The notes: generated by a model from the letters alone, not told the origin. DNA of 64,000 nt from Hydractinia symbiolongicarpus (GCF_029227915.1 NC_079886.1:24838501-24902500); one strand, 5' to 3'. Shown: positions 1-13,255, numbered from the stretch's first letter. Numbers and translations are program-made.

Positions 1-216
1 ATGCCTGGTTTTATGAGAAACAAAAATTTGGAATTTCGCCTGAGAATTTCTTAACTATCAAAAAAATTTATAGAGCCTGAACCCTGTTTTTATACATTTT
101 AAAGTGTTTGTAACAAGAGCTCTGCCCATGTGCATTTTTAAAAAATTGATTACTAACAAAATTTATCATCATTGAGAACATAAGTAGACATTCTATGTAA
201 TTTAGCAAATTATATT

Positions 217-3200
217 CTAAGCTGAAACATCTACAGATTTAGGTTCTTTAGTTTTCGCCTCTTGTAATTTTATTAAGGAATTGCTTGACTCGGCAAGGTC
301 AGCTATTGAGACACGTCCTCGTTGTTTGATAAATTTTGCAATGTTATTTAGTTCTTCTTCGGATATGTATATAAATTTGCCTCGATCATCCATGACACCT
401 AAACAGGAATTGTGATAAAGTAATGAGACAAGAAGATATAAAGTGAAGAGTATAAAAAAGATTAATAAAGAACGACAAAGTAAGAATTTTTAATGAAATT
501 CGAACAGCCAAGGTTACTAAATTTATTTGAAATACTTTTTGAAAAAATTTAGGAAAATTTAGCGGTTATAAAAATTTTTTGACGTTTTTGAGTTTCAAGT
601 TTAACGTCGGGTTGAGGCTAAGTATAAATTTGGTAACCTTTTTTTCTAGAAACTAACGTCATTATGGTACAAAAGCAAAATGCTCAGCAGCCACTTTTGT
701 GATCTTTAATAATTCTTGTATAAGAAATACTTCTTATCGCTTGTCTATCTAAACTTTTTTATATATTCACGACAGATTCAAGGCATTTAACCCTATTTTA
801 CCTGGAGGGGGGTGGGGGGTGGGGCATAAAGTGCCCGAAGCCTTTTTGACTAGGCATAACTTTGGATACACACGTGATTAAGTGCTAAAATTTTGTTACT
901 ATTCCTAGCTTCTGATGAAAAAAAAAGTTTTGGAAAAACGTTGTACTTTGCTGGGGGTATTGCATTTTTTGGACGGGGGTAAACTTTTTAAATTTTGAAA
1001 ACCGTTGACATTCATGTAGGAATGTTATAAGATGTTGTATCGGGTATATAATTATTTATTACATGTATGTTGGTTACTAAGTGGTGACCAAGGTGTTGCT
1101 AAGGAGATATATGGTTACTAGGGACAAAACGCAGACCAGATTTGAAGGAAATATCGATCCAGCAAATTGACGTCATTTCGGATCCCAATGACGTCATTAT
1201 ATTGTTTTATTTACCTGGATTATCTTTAAATGCCCTGTTCTACATATATGCCAAGTTTAGTGACATGAGCATATATATTACTGGTAGAACGGGTCTTTTG
1301 ATCTTTACCGTTAAAATAAGAAATTTTTTGCCGATATGACGTCATTTTTTATCCCAATGACGTCATTAAAATTACTTTTTGCATGTGAAACACATATTTT
1401 GGTATTCATTCCACACATCTACCAAGAATCAAGGCCGTATCATTAGTAACACACAAGAAATTAAAACGTACTGAAAAATTGGGAAAATGACCATTTTTCA
1501 CATGCGTGACGTCATTTCTAATCCCTATGACGTCATCAAATTATTTTTTTTTACCTGGATTGAGTTTTTACTAAGCCATTCTCCAACTGAGCCAAGTTTT
1601 ATCACTTAAGCACAAGTGGTTCAGGATTTATGGCCCACGGGCACTTTGTGCCCCCCCACAGGGTTACAAGGGCCAAAAAAGCTCAGGTATAATAGGGTTA
1701 AAGGATTTTATAACTTACGAAGAAAAAAATTCACCTTGGCTTTTGCTTTAGACTTTTTAATTTACATCATTACACGTAATGATGTAAATTAAAAAGTCTG
1801 AAGCAAATTCAACGTTGCTTTAACTTTTCTCACGCATATCAATTTTGAAAATAACATGAAATTATCTTTTGTTTATAACAGTAATTTATTTTTACCTGTT
1901 AGTCTTCCCATTTCTTGGAGGTTTTCTAATCTTTCAATAGCTTCTTGTGTTTTCAAATTAAAGTGTGCCGCCAGATCTTCTAATAAAATTACTTTTGTTT
2001 GCTAAAAACAGAAAATATGAAGTTAGCAACCTAGCCTTAAGAAAACATACATGTACCCTTACTACTCCATCAGACACCGCCATTGAATAAGCGGCGAATT
2101 TATAGCAAGGTGTCTGCTACAACACTCTCGCAAAGCTTATGATCTTCTAAGCACGCAAACACAGGTTTAAAACAAGGTCTATTGAACAATAGAAGGATAA
2201 AAATAATTACCAACCAAGTTAGAAATTTTGGTATTCTTATAATAATCTATAAGCTACACACATTTTTCAAGAATCAGTGAAATATAAAATAAAAAATGGC
2301 CCAGTCAAAGACTCTTTAGTCCTTAATACGACAAATTATTTTTTTTGAAGAAATACAAGAATTCGAATGTCAATCATATGGGATTAATCTCTCGGGGTCC
2401 TATGTAAAGACAACGTTTAGGTTTCACTTTGAATGCAGCCAAAACATCCCTACCCCAGAATAAGTACAGTACTAGTAAACTATGACACTTAACTGAATAA
2501 TTACGACACATACTTTAGAATGTAAGAAGATCTAAAATTAGCATACCATGACGTAATCAATAAATTCTTGCAGTAGCGACTGAGACTAAAAAAAAAATAA
2601 TTACAAAAAGATTAAATTTTCAGCTTTTTAATGCATGTCCCAAGAATAATTCGTTTATGGTTTGGCACATCCAAAGTTTAGTATTTGCATTGATATTAAC
2701 ATTCCCTTCGTCAAACTTTAAACCTAATAAGGGTGTCTTTATTGCTGAATTAAAATATATATAATAAATGTATTTCAGGGAAATCTTAATTAAGGGGATC
2801 AGGGGTGGAGGGTGATTTCAATACTAAGTACCTGTAGGACTATTTAACACGAAGTAAAAAAACTCAAATGACTAAATGACAACAAGAACTTTATTAATGA
2901 TATAAGCAAATGCTCTGCAGCTGACTTCAATACAACCATAACTTCTATTACATTTCAATTTTATATTATTTTGTTGGTGACGGTACTGTTTTTCTAAGAG
3001 AGAGCATACCTATTTTTTCATAGAAAAAGAAAATAAATTGGAAGCACAGTTTTACTTTGTTTTTAACCAGCTAAAAATTCAAGTCGAAGTTAAGGTTTTT
3101 TTTTTTGAAAAAATGTTTATATAAAAACCTGTAGCGTTAATTTCCATTGACTGGCAAAATAGATACCCATCTCGAGTTGTGAGGTGACTTTACGTGGTAT

Positions 3201-6200
3201 GTTCATCAAAATAAAAAGACTGCATGCGAAAAAAACAAAAGCTTTTTGCACATGCAGGTATGATTTCAACAACCAAAACAACAGAGTAAGCCCTGTTCAA
3301 AATGACAACACAATGTTCAAACCCTCCTCATGAAAATACTTCATGAAAAAAGCACATTACTCCTCCTATGCAAAGTATTTTTTTTTAAAAAAAACGTATT
3401 TTCCATCAGAAGCTCCACAAAAGTTAGAATGAAATAAACGTGCACAACACAAGACATGCAATGTTAAACAGGCAAGCGCTTTGTATCCCTCCCCTACCCA
3501 TTTTAACATCCTGAAGGTTTTTTTAAAGAGAGATCACCATATAATGATAACTTTTACCTCTTCTTCTGTAAGTACACCGACTTCCCCAGATTCTTCAACA
3601 GTAAACGATTCGATCATCTTTAAATATTCTTCGTGTTCTTTGCGCTCCTGTTCTTCTTTTCTGAGACGAGCTTCTTCTGCCTAAAAAAACAACATTTCTT
3701 AACAAAACAAATTTCTTCAATGGTACCTGAGAAATTTCGCTAAAGCAGAATCTACACTAGGCAAAACATGTCTATTTATACACATTTTTCCAAGATAATA
3801 CTCTCACCCTTTCCGCTTCTTCAATTTTGGATCTCTCTTCATCTTTCTTTCTTTCTGCCGCAAGAGCGAGTTCTCTTTTCTTTCTTTCTTCCCGTTCTTC
3901 TAGTTCGGCCTGAATTATTAGACAATCGTCAAAAAACCAGCAAACAAATAAACAGATTACCCACAGAGGAAGGCAGGCAGATCCATTTCATGCTGACTGT
4001 AAAATAGTGTTAATTTCTGCAAGCAGCATGAAAGGACTATTGCAAGGCTTGGGAGCTTGAACAAGAACATTCAAAAAATAAGTTAGATAAGTTTTTATAA
4101 GAGAAAGCAAGGAGAAAATTAAGATTGTTAGTCTGTAATTCTCTGTAAATTAAAGAAATACATCCCAGTTGGTTTTCAATTTTCTGATTTAGAATAAATA
4201 ATAAATAAACAAAAAACATCAAATACTTCCATGTAATAACAAATTCAATATTTTTATGTGTGCTTTTGTGAATTAGACGAAAATTCACAAGATAACGTGA
4301 AGTTTGTAGGTTGAAAAGATGCTGCAAAAAATTTTACCTGTCTTTCTGCACGTTTTTCTGCTTTCATTTCCAATTTTTTTAACTTTTTTGCTCCGACTTT
4401 TCCTGGAGCTTTATCGCCATCCCAGTCTTCTTGCCCATCAACATCTAAAATATCTTATATTAGGGTAACTTTAAGAATCTTGGTGGCTATTCAATCTGTG
4501 GAACATTCATCACCATCCTCTAAGGGAAGTTTTTGTAGTGCGGTTATAAAGAAAAGAGGATTTCATCTTCTCTTCCTTGAATCAGGTTAATTCCAAGAAT
4601 TAATTATACGACTAAAATTTATTTATTCGTAACTGGTCAATGTCAAATCTCAAACGGGTCTATTACAAATTTGAAATAGACTGGGTTGTAATTCACCGGT
4701 TTTATTTTACTTCATAATTTTTTTTATCACAAGAAAAAGCCCGCGATTTCCAAATGTTATATGATTGGCTGTTTCTTACAACATAAACTAATTGCTAATT
4801 TCATTTTATTATTTAGAACCTTATGTTGTATTTTGATTGGCTTAGATTTTTAACATCAGAAAAAAATATCTTGCATTGTTTCTACTTTTGACCTAAAGGG
4901 AGATTTCAACCTTTTAATGATATACTGTGTTTTTGTTTAATCCAAAATTGAGTTCTTTAATAATAAAGCATTTCATTATGAGTAATTTCTTTTTTTCCCC
5001 ACTGTTTGAAACATTTTATTTTATGATAAGAAATTTCATACATTGGTAATTTTTGCTAAAAAGGAGCACATAAAAAGTCCATACAAAAAATAGAATAACA
5101 TGCTTTCTTTGGCTATTGTGGGTTATTAAGCCCTCAACTTATTTTGAAATGTTTACAAATTGCCCTAACTATGTTCAGAAAATTTTGTCAACATTACAAA
5201 TGCAACTCAGGCTTATTAATCCCAAAGCACCCATTAAAACCACACCATTACTAATTTCATGTATAAAATATCATCATGATTTTAAGCTTCCCATAATCAA
5301 ACCAATAACTTGTCTGAAGACTGGAAGTAAACCACTTTAAGTCACCAAAACTGTTAAAAAAATGATCGCCTGGTACATATTTGAAAACTGGCTTTCCATG
5401 TCTGCTTATTCGTTGACAAAATTATCAAATTTTTAAGTGGTATTTAATAGTTGACAGAGTTAATAGGACCACAGACCTATCAATAAAGGAAGAGTGATCG
5501 CTCTTGCTCACACAAGACTCTCCCAATTCTGAGAAATAAAAAACTAGCTGAGCCATTGGATTGCCCCACAATTTAACAAAAAAGTTTGTCTGGCTGAGAG
5601 ATATCAATTCATTTCACATGGAAATCAATGTTATCTTTCTTATTATTTGCAGTAAGAAAAAAATAACCAAAACATATAAAAAAGACAAGATAAAAAAGCT
5701 TTTGTAATAAAATATGCGTTTATAAATTTATTCTGATTATTCAGGTTGCTCATCCAGTCCAAATTATTGTAACCTTGGGCAAGCAATTTATTGCTTGGGT
5801 GTTATTTTCTTATTGATAAGCTTGGGACAGTAAAATTTAAGGATCAACCACCAATTTCACTTAAAAGATTTTTGCAGGTGTTGTCCTAAGGTCAGTGCAC
5901 CTTCTGTTATAACCTGACATCTGTTTTGCATAAAGTAAACCATTACCACTTTTTGTAAAAAATCCAAACAATTGCTTTTTTGAAATGTCACAGTATTTTT
6001 ATCTTTGTTTACATATATAAATATATGAAATTAAGTTGTTATTGTAGTTCCCAGGTAAATACCTAGTACCAATGCTCTTAATTTAGATAAAGATTGAAGA
6101 CATTATTTGTTTAATTTTATGTTCCTTAAAATGTATTATGGTTGTTTGATGTGTCAGTGAAATCGTTCTTTTTCAGAAATTACAAGCATTGAATCGCAAT

Positions 6201-8257
6201 TCAAAAAGTGGATGCTGAACGTCAATATGACGTAAGGTAATAGGGTATGTGTAAAATCTGGCGTTCAGTTTAAAAAAGAGACCTTTAGTTTAAAAAAGAG
6301 AATGTGTGCAAATTTATCAAAAAAATGTTTTGCTCACCATCAAATCCACCATTATCATTATTATCATCTTCCACATCTCGTCTCACTCTCATTCGACGAG
6401 GTCTTCTTCCACCGGCTACAACAACAGGTTTTTTCACTTCTTGGTTGAGAGGTTTCTCTAGAAACAATCGATTAGATTGAAGTCTACATATATTAGTTTA
6501 TCTATGCATACCAAATACTACAGAACCAGACAGGATCTAAATTAACACCAAATTAATTTATTTTTCATATAATATGCATAAAATAATTTAAATGTGGTCA
6601 GTGAGGAAGCAAGAAACAGTCTTAAAACAGTTAAACTTTGGCTAAAATTATCTTGAAAGTTCAAATTATCTAAAATAAGATTTTTTTACATGTTTTACAT
6701 GTTAAGTAACAAGGTTTGATAGCTATACTACTATTATTATATTCACTCTAAACTGATTAGGAAGTAAGTTGTGAATGTGCTATTTACAAACTGAAGGTCA
6801 GGGCATCGTTATTGAATATTGCAGAAGTCGCTGGTGACATGCTTCGAAAATGCTTGTCACAGGCACAGTTCAATGCAAAGCAAAACCGTACAGGAGACTC
6901 AATTTGTAGAGTTTTCGCAGAATATCTCTTTTACAAAACCGAGGGCAGGACTGACTTATTGCCTGCTGTGTCATGTGGGAGACATAACTTCTGGACTTCT
7001 TTTTAATACGATATACAATTTTTTCGATTATTATTACTAAACATATTTGATTTCTCTTTCCCCTTTTAAAAAGATTTTTTAAACTTTATTGAACATTTTC
7101 TTTGGTATTACATTACAAGAACATTTGTCTGAAAGCTGTATTAAGGTAAAGGACACCTAACCCCTCCCATGTTCTGGTTATATTTAACTTGCATGGGTGC
7201 GTACTCTTCTCACAGTATTCTCTGTGACAATGAAGGTCGGACTGACTTGTGGCATGGTTCCAAATAGTCTTGCGTCTTTCGTTTGAGTCTCGGTGTAATG
7301 CACCAGCCGAGCATAAGAGTGTCAGCATGAAGGAAAGGGGCAGACTTTAACGTTCTCTTTGCCTTACGTTCTTCATAATAACACCATTCATTTAAATTTC
7401 ACAGCAATTTTTTTGCCGACGAAACTACGGTATCTTTGTATTTTACGTCAGCAGTGCAGAATGCCGACGCTAATTTCAAGGGCTGCATTGATACAAAGTT
7501 TTGATACAAATTACCAACCAATAAAATTGTGATTATCAACCTACTCCCCAGCGCTGCAATGATTGATTCACAGACGTAGAGTTGGGTCCATAGGCTGAAG
7601 CTATCGTTCACTCGATTTATTTTGAAATGGCCGAGTGGGTAAAGATGGTGGTAGGCTTGTAAATCCAAAACATTCAAATGTTATGAATGTAATCGCATGT
7701 ACGTCAAACCCAAGCAGTTTAATCGTTTTGAAGGATCTCAAATTTGTGAAGAAAAACATACTACTTAGAGCTTATATTTACTTAATTTACTAGTCTTTTT
7801 TTCTTTGCATTTTATATCTTTTTGGGACAAGAATTTGGGATCCCATACCGGTAAACCGGTAGCAAAACCTCTCCGGATACGTTGATGAGAAGTGATAACA
7901 TATATACTAAGACTTTGTGCTAAAATATGCTGCTGAAAACAGAAAAACACTTTAAAATCTTTCTTGTTTCAATCAGCAATGCCGATTTGGCGAAGGTTTG
8001 CTTTTAATAAAATTAATTTTTCCAAATAAAAATATCAATTCCAAATCTTAACACTTTAATCCTCTGGGAGCATCAATTTGGAAGTTAGTGTTTTCATGAC
8101 ACATATAGTATAATCACTTACTTTCTTTCTTCTTCTTACTTTGTGAAAAGTAATATGACACATACAACACCAGTGCGATAACTGCAGCTAATATCAACCA
8201 AATTACAGCTGCATATTGTGAATTTTTAATGAATTTACCCCCTTCTTCATGTGACAT
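217..8257 (-). CDS. DDRGK1: DDRGK domain-containing protein 1 (UFMylation adaptor), 8 exons
   Basis: Exons on the minus strand, all with GT-AG junctions and consistent phases: 8122-8257, 6338-6457, 4338-4444, 3808-3909, 3558-3680, 2547-2585, 1896-2001, 217-398; total 304 residues (human about 314). Residues about 15-36 form an N-terminal membrane anchor, followed by a basic stretch, the [11 protein letters not shown] block, a long Glu/Lys/Arg coiled coil, then the C-terminal winged-helix/PCI-like region with KVILLEDLA and the family signature DDRGKFIYI. Family knowledge: an ER-membrane adaptor that brings UFL1/UFM1 to ribosomes and other targets; the Lys of the DDRGK motif is a reported UFM1 site in mammals and is kept here. 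It ends in SVDVSA-stop. All domains are intact, so I read it as functional. It is arranged head to head with NMT, with a retrotransposon now between the two. Confidence 0.95.
787..1702. mobile_element. piggyBac-like MITE (TTAA ends) carrying CRE tandem repeats
   Basis: The ends are inverted copies (17 of 18 bases match: TTAACCCTATTTTACCTG at 787 against its complement ending at 1702), each starting with TTAA, the target typical of piggyBac-type elements. No transposase is present. It lies in the last intron of DDRGK1. Inside are G-rich stretches near the left end, a partner C-rich stretch near the right end, and the repeat at 1168-1535. Class assignment is inferred from termini only. Confidence 0.65.
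1168..1535. repeat. Three ~169-bp repeat units, each with a pair of TGACGTCA sites
   Basis: Perfect TGACGTCA octamers stand at 1168, 1189, 1338, 1358, 1507 and 1528. They form three pairs about 20 bp apart repeated every 169-170 bp, with partly conserved sequence between (for example ATCCCAATGACGTCA in units 1 and 2). The octamer is the consensus CREB/ATF site. Whether it is bound is unknown. Confidence 0.8.
1750..1799. repeat. Near-perfect palindrome, 24-bp arms, 2-nt loop
   Basis: Arms 1750-1773 and 1776-1799 are perfect inverted copies separated by AC. It lies in the DDRGK1 intron 47 bp from the end of the TTAA MITE. In RNA it would form a long hairpin. Confidence 0.9.
5519..5790. repeat. 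Interspersed repeat, copy 1 (paired with 19366-19530)
   Basis: Shared blocks with the copy in NMT intron 1: CCCAATTCTGAGAAAT, AACTAGCTGAGCCATT, CACATGGAAATCAATGT, TTATTATTTGCAGTAA and ATTATTGTAACCTTGGG, in the same order. No coding capacity was seen. It lies in a DDRGK1 intron. Confidence 0.7.
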
Positions 8258-9138
8258 ATTAATTTTTATGTTTATGTAAACCTAAATTAAAGCATAAACA
8301 CATTAAGCACATTACACCCAGATGTATAACCCAGATGTATAGTTTTATACAAATGCGTAATGAAATAACTTTATTTAAGTATTTAAGTTCATTATTTCAA
8401 ACACTCGTAACAAAATAAAAATAAGTAAATTTATTGGTTGGTTACAGTGCTGAGGACGCTTCACGGCTGCCACTATTTACATTAAGTCAAATTTAAAGAG
8501 ATTTAAGGACTTTTAATGAGAACTTCCAACCTTTTTGGAGAACATGAAAGTATTTTCATTAAAAAATTAGGGTTTTTAGGGCATTTTTTTTTAATAAAGT
8601 AGTTGATATTTGAGGAGATTTTAAAGGATGCAATGAGTGGATAACAATTTATCCTTGTACCCATGTAGCTTTTTTTATCTTTTACAGGTTGTAAACTAAA
8701 ATTGAGGATATATATATTAGAGTAAAAACATTTTTAAAAAATCTACTTCTAGAGCAGATTTTTAAGGAGACTTTAAAATCCAGGAGAATTTGCGAAGACA
8801 TGGTTATCCACTCACTATCAAACCCAGTAATGTCAGCATGCGGAAGACCACACCAGTGTTTAATTTTCCTTGACAGTGATTTAATATGTGCAGAGACACC
8901 AACTTTGTAAATCTTAATGCGTGACAATGTTTATTGTTACTATCTCTCGGAGGAGCCCCCTAGGTTGGCACTGTAGGAAAAATTTATAAGGACACTCTAG
9001 ATCGTTGGAAATGCACTTCCAAACACCTATACCACCATTTTAATATTTAAGAAATATTACGAATTGGTGTTACTTTTGAACGATTATTTAACTCGCCAGT
9101 TTTAAATACGGCAGAACTAGAAAAATATGGGACAAATT

Positions 9139-9367
9139 TAGACTGTGTTCACACATTGATGTTGTTCCGAAATGATTTTTGTTGCAGGTAGGCCTCGCGT
9201 TCACATGGTTTTGAAGCTATCTGATATGCGAAACGGGATGATTCCGTTCCTCTGTAAATAGTGAAATGATTCCACTGCTCTGTTTTTCGAAAATCCTGTT
9301 CACACATCATCCCAGAACAAAACTATTCCTAAATGAAACCTATCCGCAATATGTGAACAGAGTCTTA
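9139..9367. mobile_element. MITE with ~20-bp terminal inverted repeats
   Basis: TAGACTGTGTTCACACATTG at 9139 faces an inverted imperfect copy at 9347-9367. The inner part repeats the words TTCACA and GATTCC in both orientations. No ORF. It lies between DDRGK1 and the LINE. Confidence 0.6.
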
Positions 9368-9964
9368 GTATGCTTGTAACTGGTGTACATAGAAAAAAGA
9401 TCTGAGACAGAGGGTGAAATCGATTTGATGAGTGAGAGAACGGGTGAAATTGAGATGGAAGAGACGAAACCGATTTTCTTTATCATATAAAGAGACTCAA
9501 GATAAAGAAAAAATTTGCGGAAATAGAGGTTCTCGTTCTTTCAAAAGAGATGCGTGACTTTAACAATATTCTTTCAGCGTGTGAGGTAAGGAAAATGTGG
9601 GTGTCACACGCTTAATGCATGTGAGTTGACATGTCTGTATGGGAGAGTGAATGTTAGCCCCAGGTTAACTTAGCCATGTAAGGAAAATTGCCGTGGCATC
9701 TTCTTGAAAAAATAGACAGGGTATATCCCTCAATATTTGTGAGGCCAGCCATGTAAAATATGCACATCCATTCATTTATATAAAAATCTACACATCGCCA
9801 GAGCTAGCCCCCCCCCCCAGTCCCAGCAGTGCATGTAGCTATGTGCTATTTTCTGTGATCTTTCTGTGCGTGTCACTCAAAAGATAGATCCACCATACCT
9901 TAGTTTAAAGGGGCGATTGTGGAAGTCCCATGAAATGCCACATAGTGATGGTGTCACTTTAAAA

Positions 9965-12900
9965 AACACCCAGTCCGGTCTGTGAACGGTTGGCGCTAGG
10001 AAGGGCATCCAGCTGTAAAACAATGCCAAAACTCTTTATTAATGGCCGTAAGAATAGTTAATCAGACAAACTGCGTAAACGGGGCTGGAACTCTAAGGAG
10101 TGAAGGTGTCGCGCACGGTAGGACAGATGTCAGATGTGAGCATCGTCAGACCGTTACCCAGCTATCACATCACAAGGTAGATAACACTAGGTTGAGGATG
10201 GCTAGTGTAAATGTTGGTACTCTGAGAGGTAGAGCAGGTGAAGTAGTTGAAATGTTAGAACGTAGATCTGTTGATATGTGTTGTGTTCAGGAAGTTAGGT
10301 GGAGAGGAGCTTCAGTGAGATTTGTGGAAGGTAGGAGGGCAAGGTATAAGCTTTTTTGGATTGGTAATAGTGATGGATATGGAGGAGTTGGCATATTCGT
10401 TGCAGAGAAGTGGGTAGAAAAAGTAATAGATGTTATGCGTGTTAATAGTCGTATTATAGTGATAAAGTTTTTGATAGGTAATAGGATTGTCACTTTTCTG
10501 TCAGTTTATGCTCCACAGTGTAGACTCAGTGAGGAAGATAAAGATAAGTTTTATGATGAGTTAATAGCAGTCACATCAAAGTTTGGAGACACTGAACTTG
10601 TCATGGTGGGCGGCGACTTTAATGGTCATGTTGGGAAGTAATCTGAAGGTTATAGAGGTGTGCATGGAGGCTATGGATTTGGGAGCAGAAATAAGGAAGG
10701 GCAGAGATTGCTTGAGTTTGGAATGGCAACGGACATGGTAGTTTGCAATACATCATTCAGTAAGAGACAGAGTAGGCTGATAACATATGAGTCAGGTGGT
10801 TGTAAGACACAGATAGATTACTTTTTGGTTAGAAAGTCAGACAAGAAAGTGGTAAAGGACGTGAAAGTTATATCGGGGGAAGAGTGTGTTTCCCAGCATA
10901 GGTTGCTGGTTTGTGATATTATCTTGAAGAGTGTCAGAGAAGCCAAGGGAAAGTACAGGCCCCGTCGAAAAGTCTGGAAGCTGAAGGAAGAGATTGTAGC
11001 AAGACAATTTAGTGCAAAAGTTCAGCAGTTAGCCTACAATAGTCAATGTGATAGTGACAATGTTGAAAGTACTTGGACTACTTTGAAGAATTGTCTTCTA
11101 GAAGCTTCTGATGATACCTGTGGGTGGACGAAAGGACCAGCTAGACATAGACAGACCTGGTGGTGGAATAATGAGGTTGACCAGTGTATAAAGGAAAAGA
11201 GGAAACTTTGGAAAGAGTGGAAGTCAGGTGGTAGTAAAAATATTTACTTAGAAGCTAAGCGTCAGGCTCGTACAGCAGTGTATAAGGCAAAATCAGAAGC
11301 AGAGAGAAACAGATTTGCAGATGTGTTAAGAAGGGAAGACCAGCGCAATGAGGTATTCAAGATAGCAAAGCAAATGAAGAAGACTAATCAAGATATTGTA
11401 GGTGAGAAGTGTATACGTAATGATGAAGGTGTTTTGGCTAGCACAGAGGAGGAGAAAAGGGTAGCTTGGAAGAATCATTATCAGAGGTTGCTTAACACTG
11501 AGTTTGATTGGGACGAGGATAATTTGTCTGATGATGATGTCGTAGAAGGGCCAGCCATGCAGATCAAGACAGAATGGGTAGTGGAGGCTATTAGGAAAAT
11601 GAAGATTGGCAAGGCTGCAGGAGTATCAGGTATTGTTGCAGAGATGGTAAAAGCATCTGGATATATTGGAGTTGAGCTTATTACAAGTCTTGCTAACCAG
11701 ATTATAAAGGATGGTGCTATTCCGAGTGAGTGGCAGTCGAGTGTAATAGTGAATTGTTTCAAGGGCAAGGGTGATGCTTTAGAAAGGGGTAACTATAGAG
11801 GTTTGAAGTTGGTTGATCAAGTAATGAAAGTTATTGAAAGAGTGATTGATAAGTTACTTAGAGAAAGAATTGATATAGATAAGATGCAATTTGGTTTTGT
11901 TCCAGGGCGTGGCACTACAGATGCAATATTTTTACTCAGACAGCTTCAGGAAAAGTATTTAGGAAAGAGAAAGAATCTCTATTTTGCCTTTGTAGATTTA
12001 GAGAAAGCTTTTGATAGAGTGCCACGTAAAGTTATTTGGTGGGCTATGAGAAAATTAGGTGCGGATGAGTGGCTAGTTACGATGGTTCAGTCTATGTACA
12101 GCAATGCTAGAAGTCGTGTCAGGATTAACGATTCACTTAGTGATAAATTTAGTGTAAATGTTGGTGTACATCAGGGTTCTGTACTTAGTCCTTTGTTGTT
12201 TATTCTAGTCTTAGAAGCGCTGTCGATGGAGTTCAGAACAGGTTGCCCATGGGAGTTATTGTATGCAGATGGTTTGGTTCTCATAGCAGAGTCGATGGAA
12301 GAATTAGTTGAAAAGTTTGAGAAGTGGAAGAAAGGACTAGAAGAGAAAGGGCTGAAGGTAAACACAGCAAAGTCTAAAGTCATGATAAGTAGCATTGCAG
12401 CCAAGTGTGACCCTGTAGTTGGAAAGTGGCCTTGTGGAGTTTGCAGGAAAGGGGTTGGTAGTAACTCAATTTTTTGTCAGACTTGCAAGCATTGGGTACA
12501 TAAGAAGTGCAGTAGTATTAGTGGAAGGTTAAGAGCTGGCATACAGTTTGTATGCAAGCGTTGCAAAGGTGAGATTATAGAGAATGAAGTATTTCCAGCT
12601 TTAATGATGTACAACAGTGGCTCGTTAGAGATAGTTAAGAACTTCTGTTACTTAGGTGATATGTTGGGCAGTGAAGGGGGTGTTGGAAGAAGTGTTACTT
12701 GCAGGATAGGTTCTGCTTGGAAAAAGTTTAGAGAGTTACTTCCTTTATTGACTAGCAGAGTCCTGTCAATTGAGGTAAAAGGTAGGTTGTATGAGGCCTG
12801 TGTAAGAAGTGTTGTTGTACGGTAGTGAGACATGGGCAGTGAAGCAGGAAGATCTTGACCGTTTAGAAAGGAATGATATGAGAATGGTTAGGTGGATGTG

Positions 12901-13254
12901 TAATGCCAGTCTGAGAGACAGAAAGAGTTCAGATGAGCTAAGAAGCAGGCTAAGTCTCTGTAGAATTAAAGATGTTATCCAGATAAGAAGATTGAATTGG
13001 CTGGGGCACTTGGAAAGAATGGAGGAGGATAATTGGGTAAGAAAGTGTAGAGACTTGATAGTTCCTGGGGCAAAGCCCAGAGGCAGACCAAGAAAGACTT
13101 GGCAGGAGGTTATAAGGACAGACTTGATAGAGAGGAAGTTGAGTTTAGATCTAACACAGTCTAGATCAGATTGGAAGAGGGTCATTAATATACCCCGTCC
13201 AACCCATGCTAGCATGGAAAACGGACGTTAAGCCGAGAATGATGATGATGATGA
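9965..13254 (+). mobile_element. Non-LTR retrotransposon (RTE/RTEX-like), nearly full length, copy 1
   Basis: Runs from a 5' leader with the phrase GGAAGGGCATCCAGCTGTAA, through an apurinic-type endonuclease, a reverse transcriptase, a C4HC3 (PHD-like) zinc finger and a C-terminal domain, to a short 3' end with a (GAT)n tail at 13238-13254. Copy 2 (17309-19094, minus) and a fossil (20631-21172) are the same family. The clade name is my inference from RT style; a distance tree of the RT domain would settle it. Confidence 0.85.
10042..13231 (+). pseudogene. LINE polyprotein: endonuclease, reverse transcriptase, PHD-like finger (two breaks)
   Basis: One reading frame broken twice. The endonuclease (10198-10641) has the typical VNVGTLRGRAGEV, CVQEVRW and GGDFNGHVG motifs and is cut by TAA at 10639-10641, after which the same protein continues (SGGCKTQIDYFL). 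The RT core contains VDLEKAFDRVPR and HQGSVLSPLLFI, but the catalytic YADD box reads YADG. A C-x2-C...C-x2-C-x4-H-x2-C...C-x2-C finger lies at about 12430-12580. Near 12812 this copy lacks 2 bp present in copy 2, giving an early stop at 12825; the C-terminal part (SETWAVKQ, RLNWLGHLERM) continues in another frame to 13231. It cannot make an active enzyme as it stands. Confidence 0.9.
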
Positions 13255-13255
13255 T

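Noticed and set aside
3481-4007. Plus-strand ORFs over 3481-4007
   Set aside because: They are opposite DDRGK1 exons 4 and 5, whose minus-strand coding is clear.
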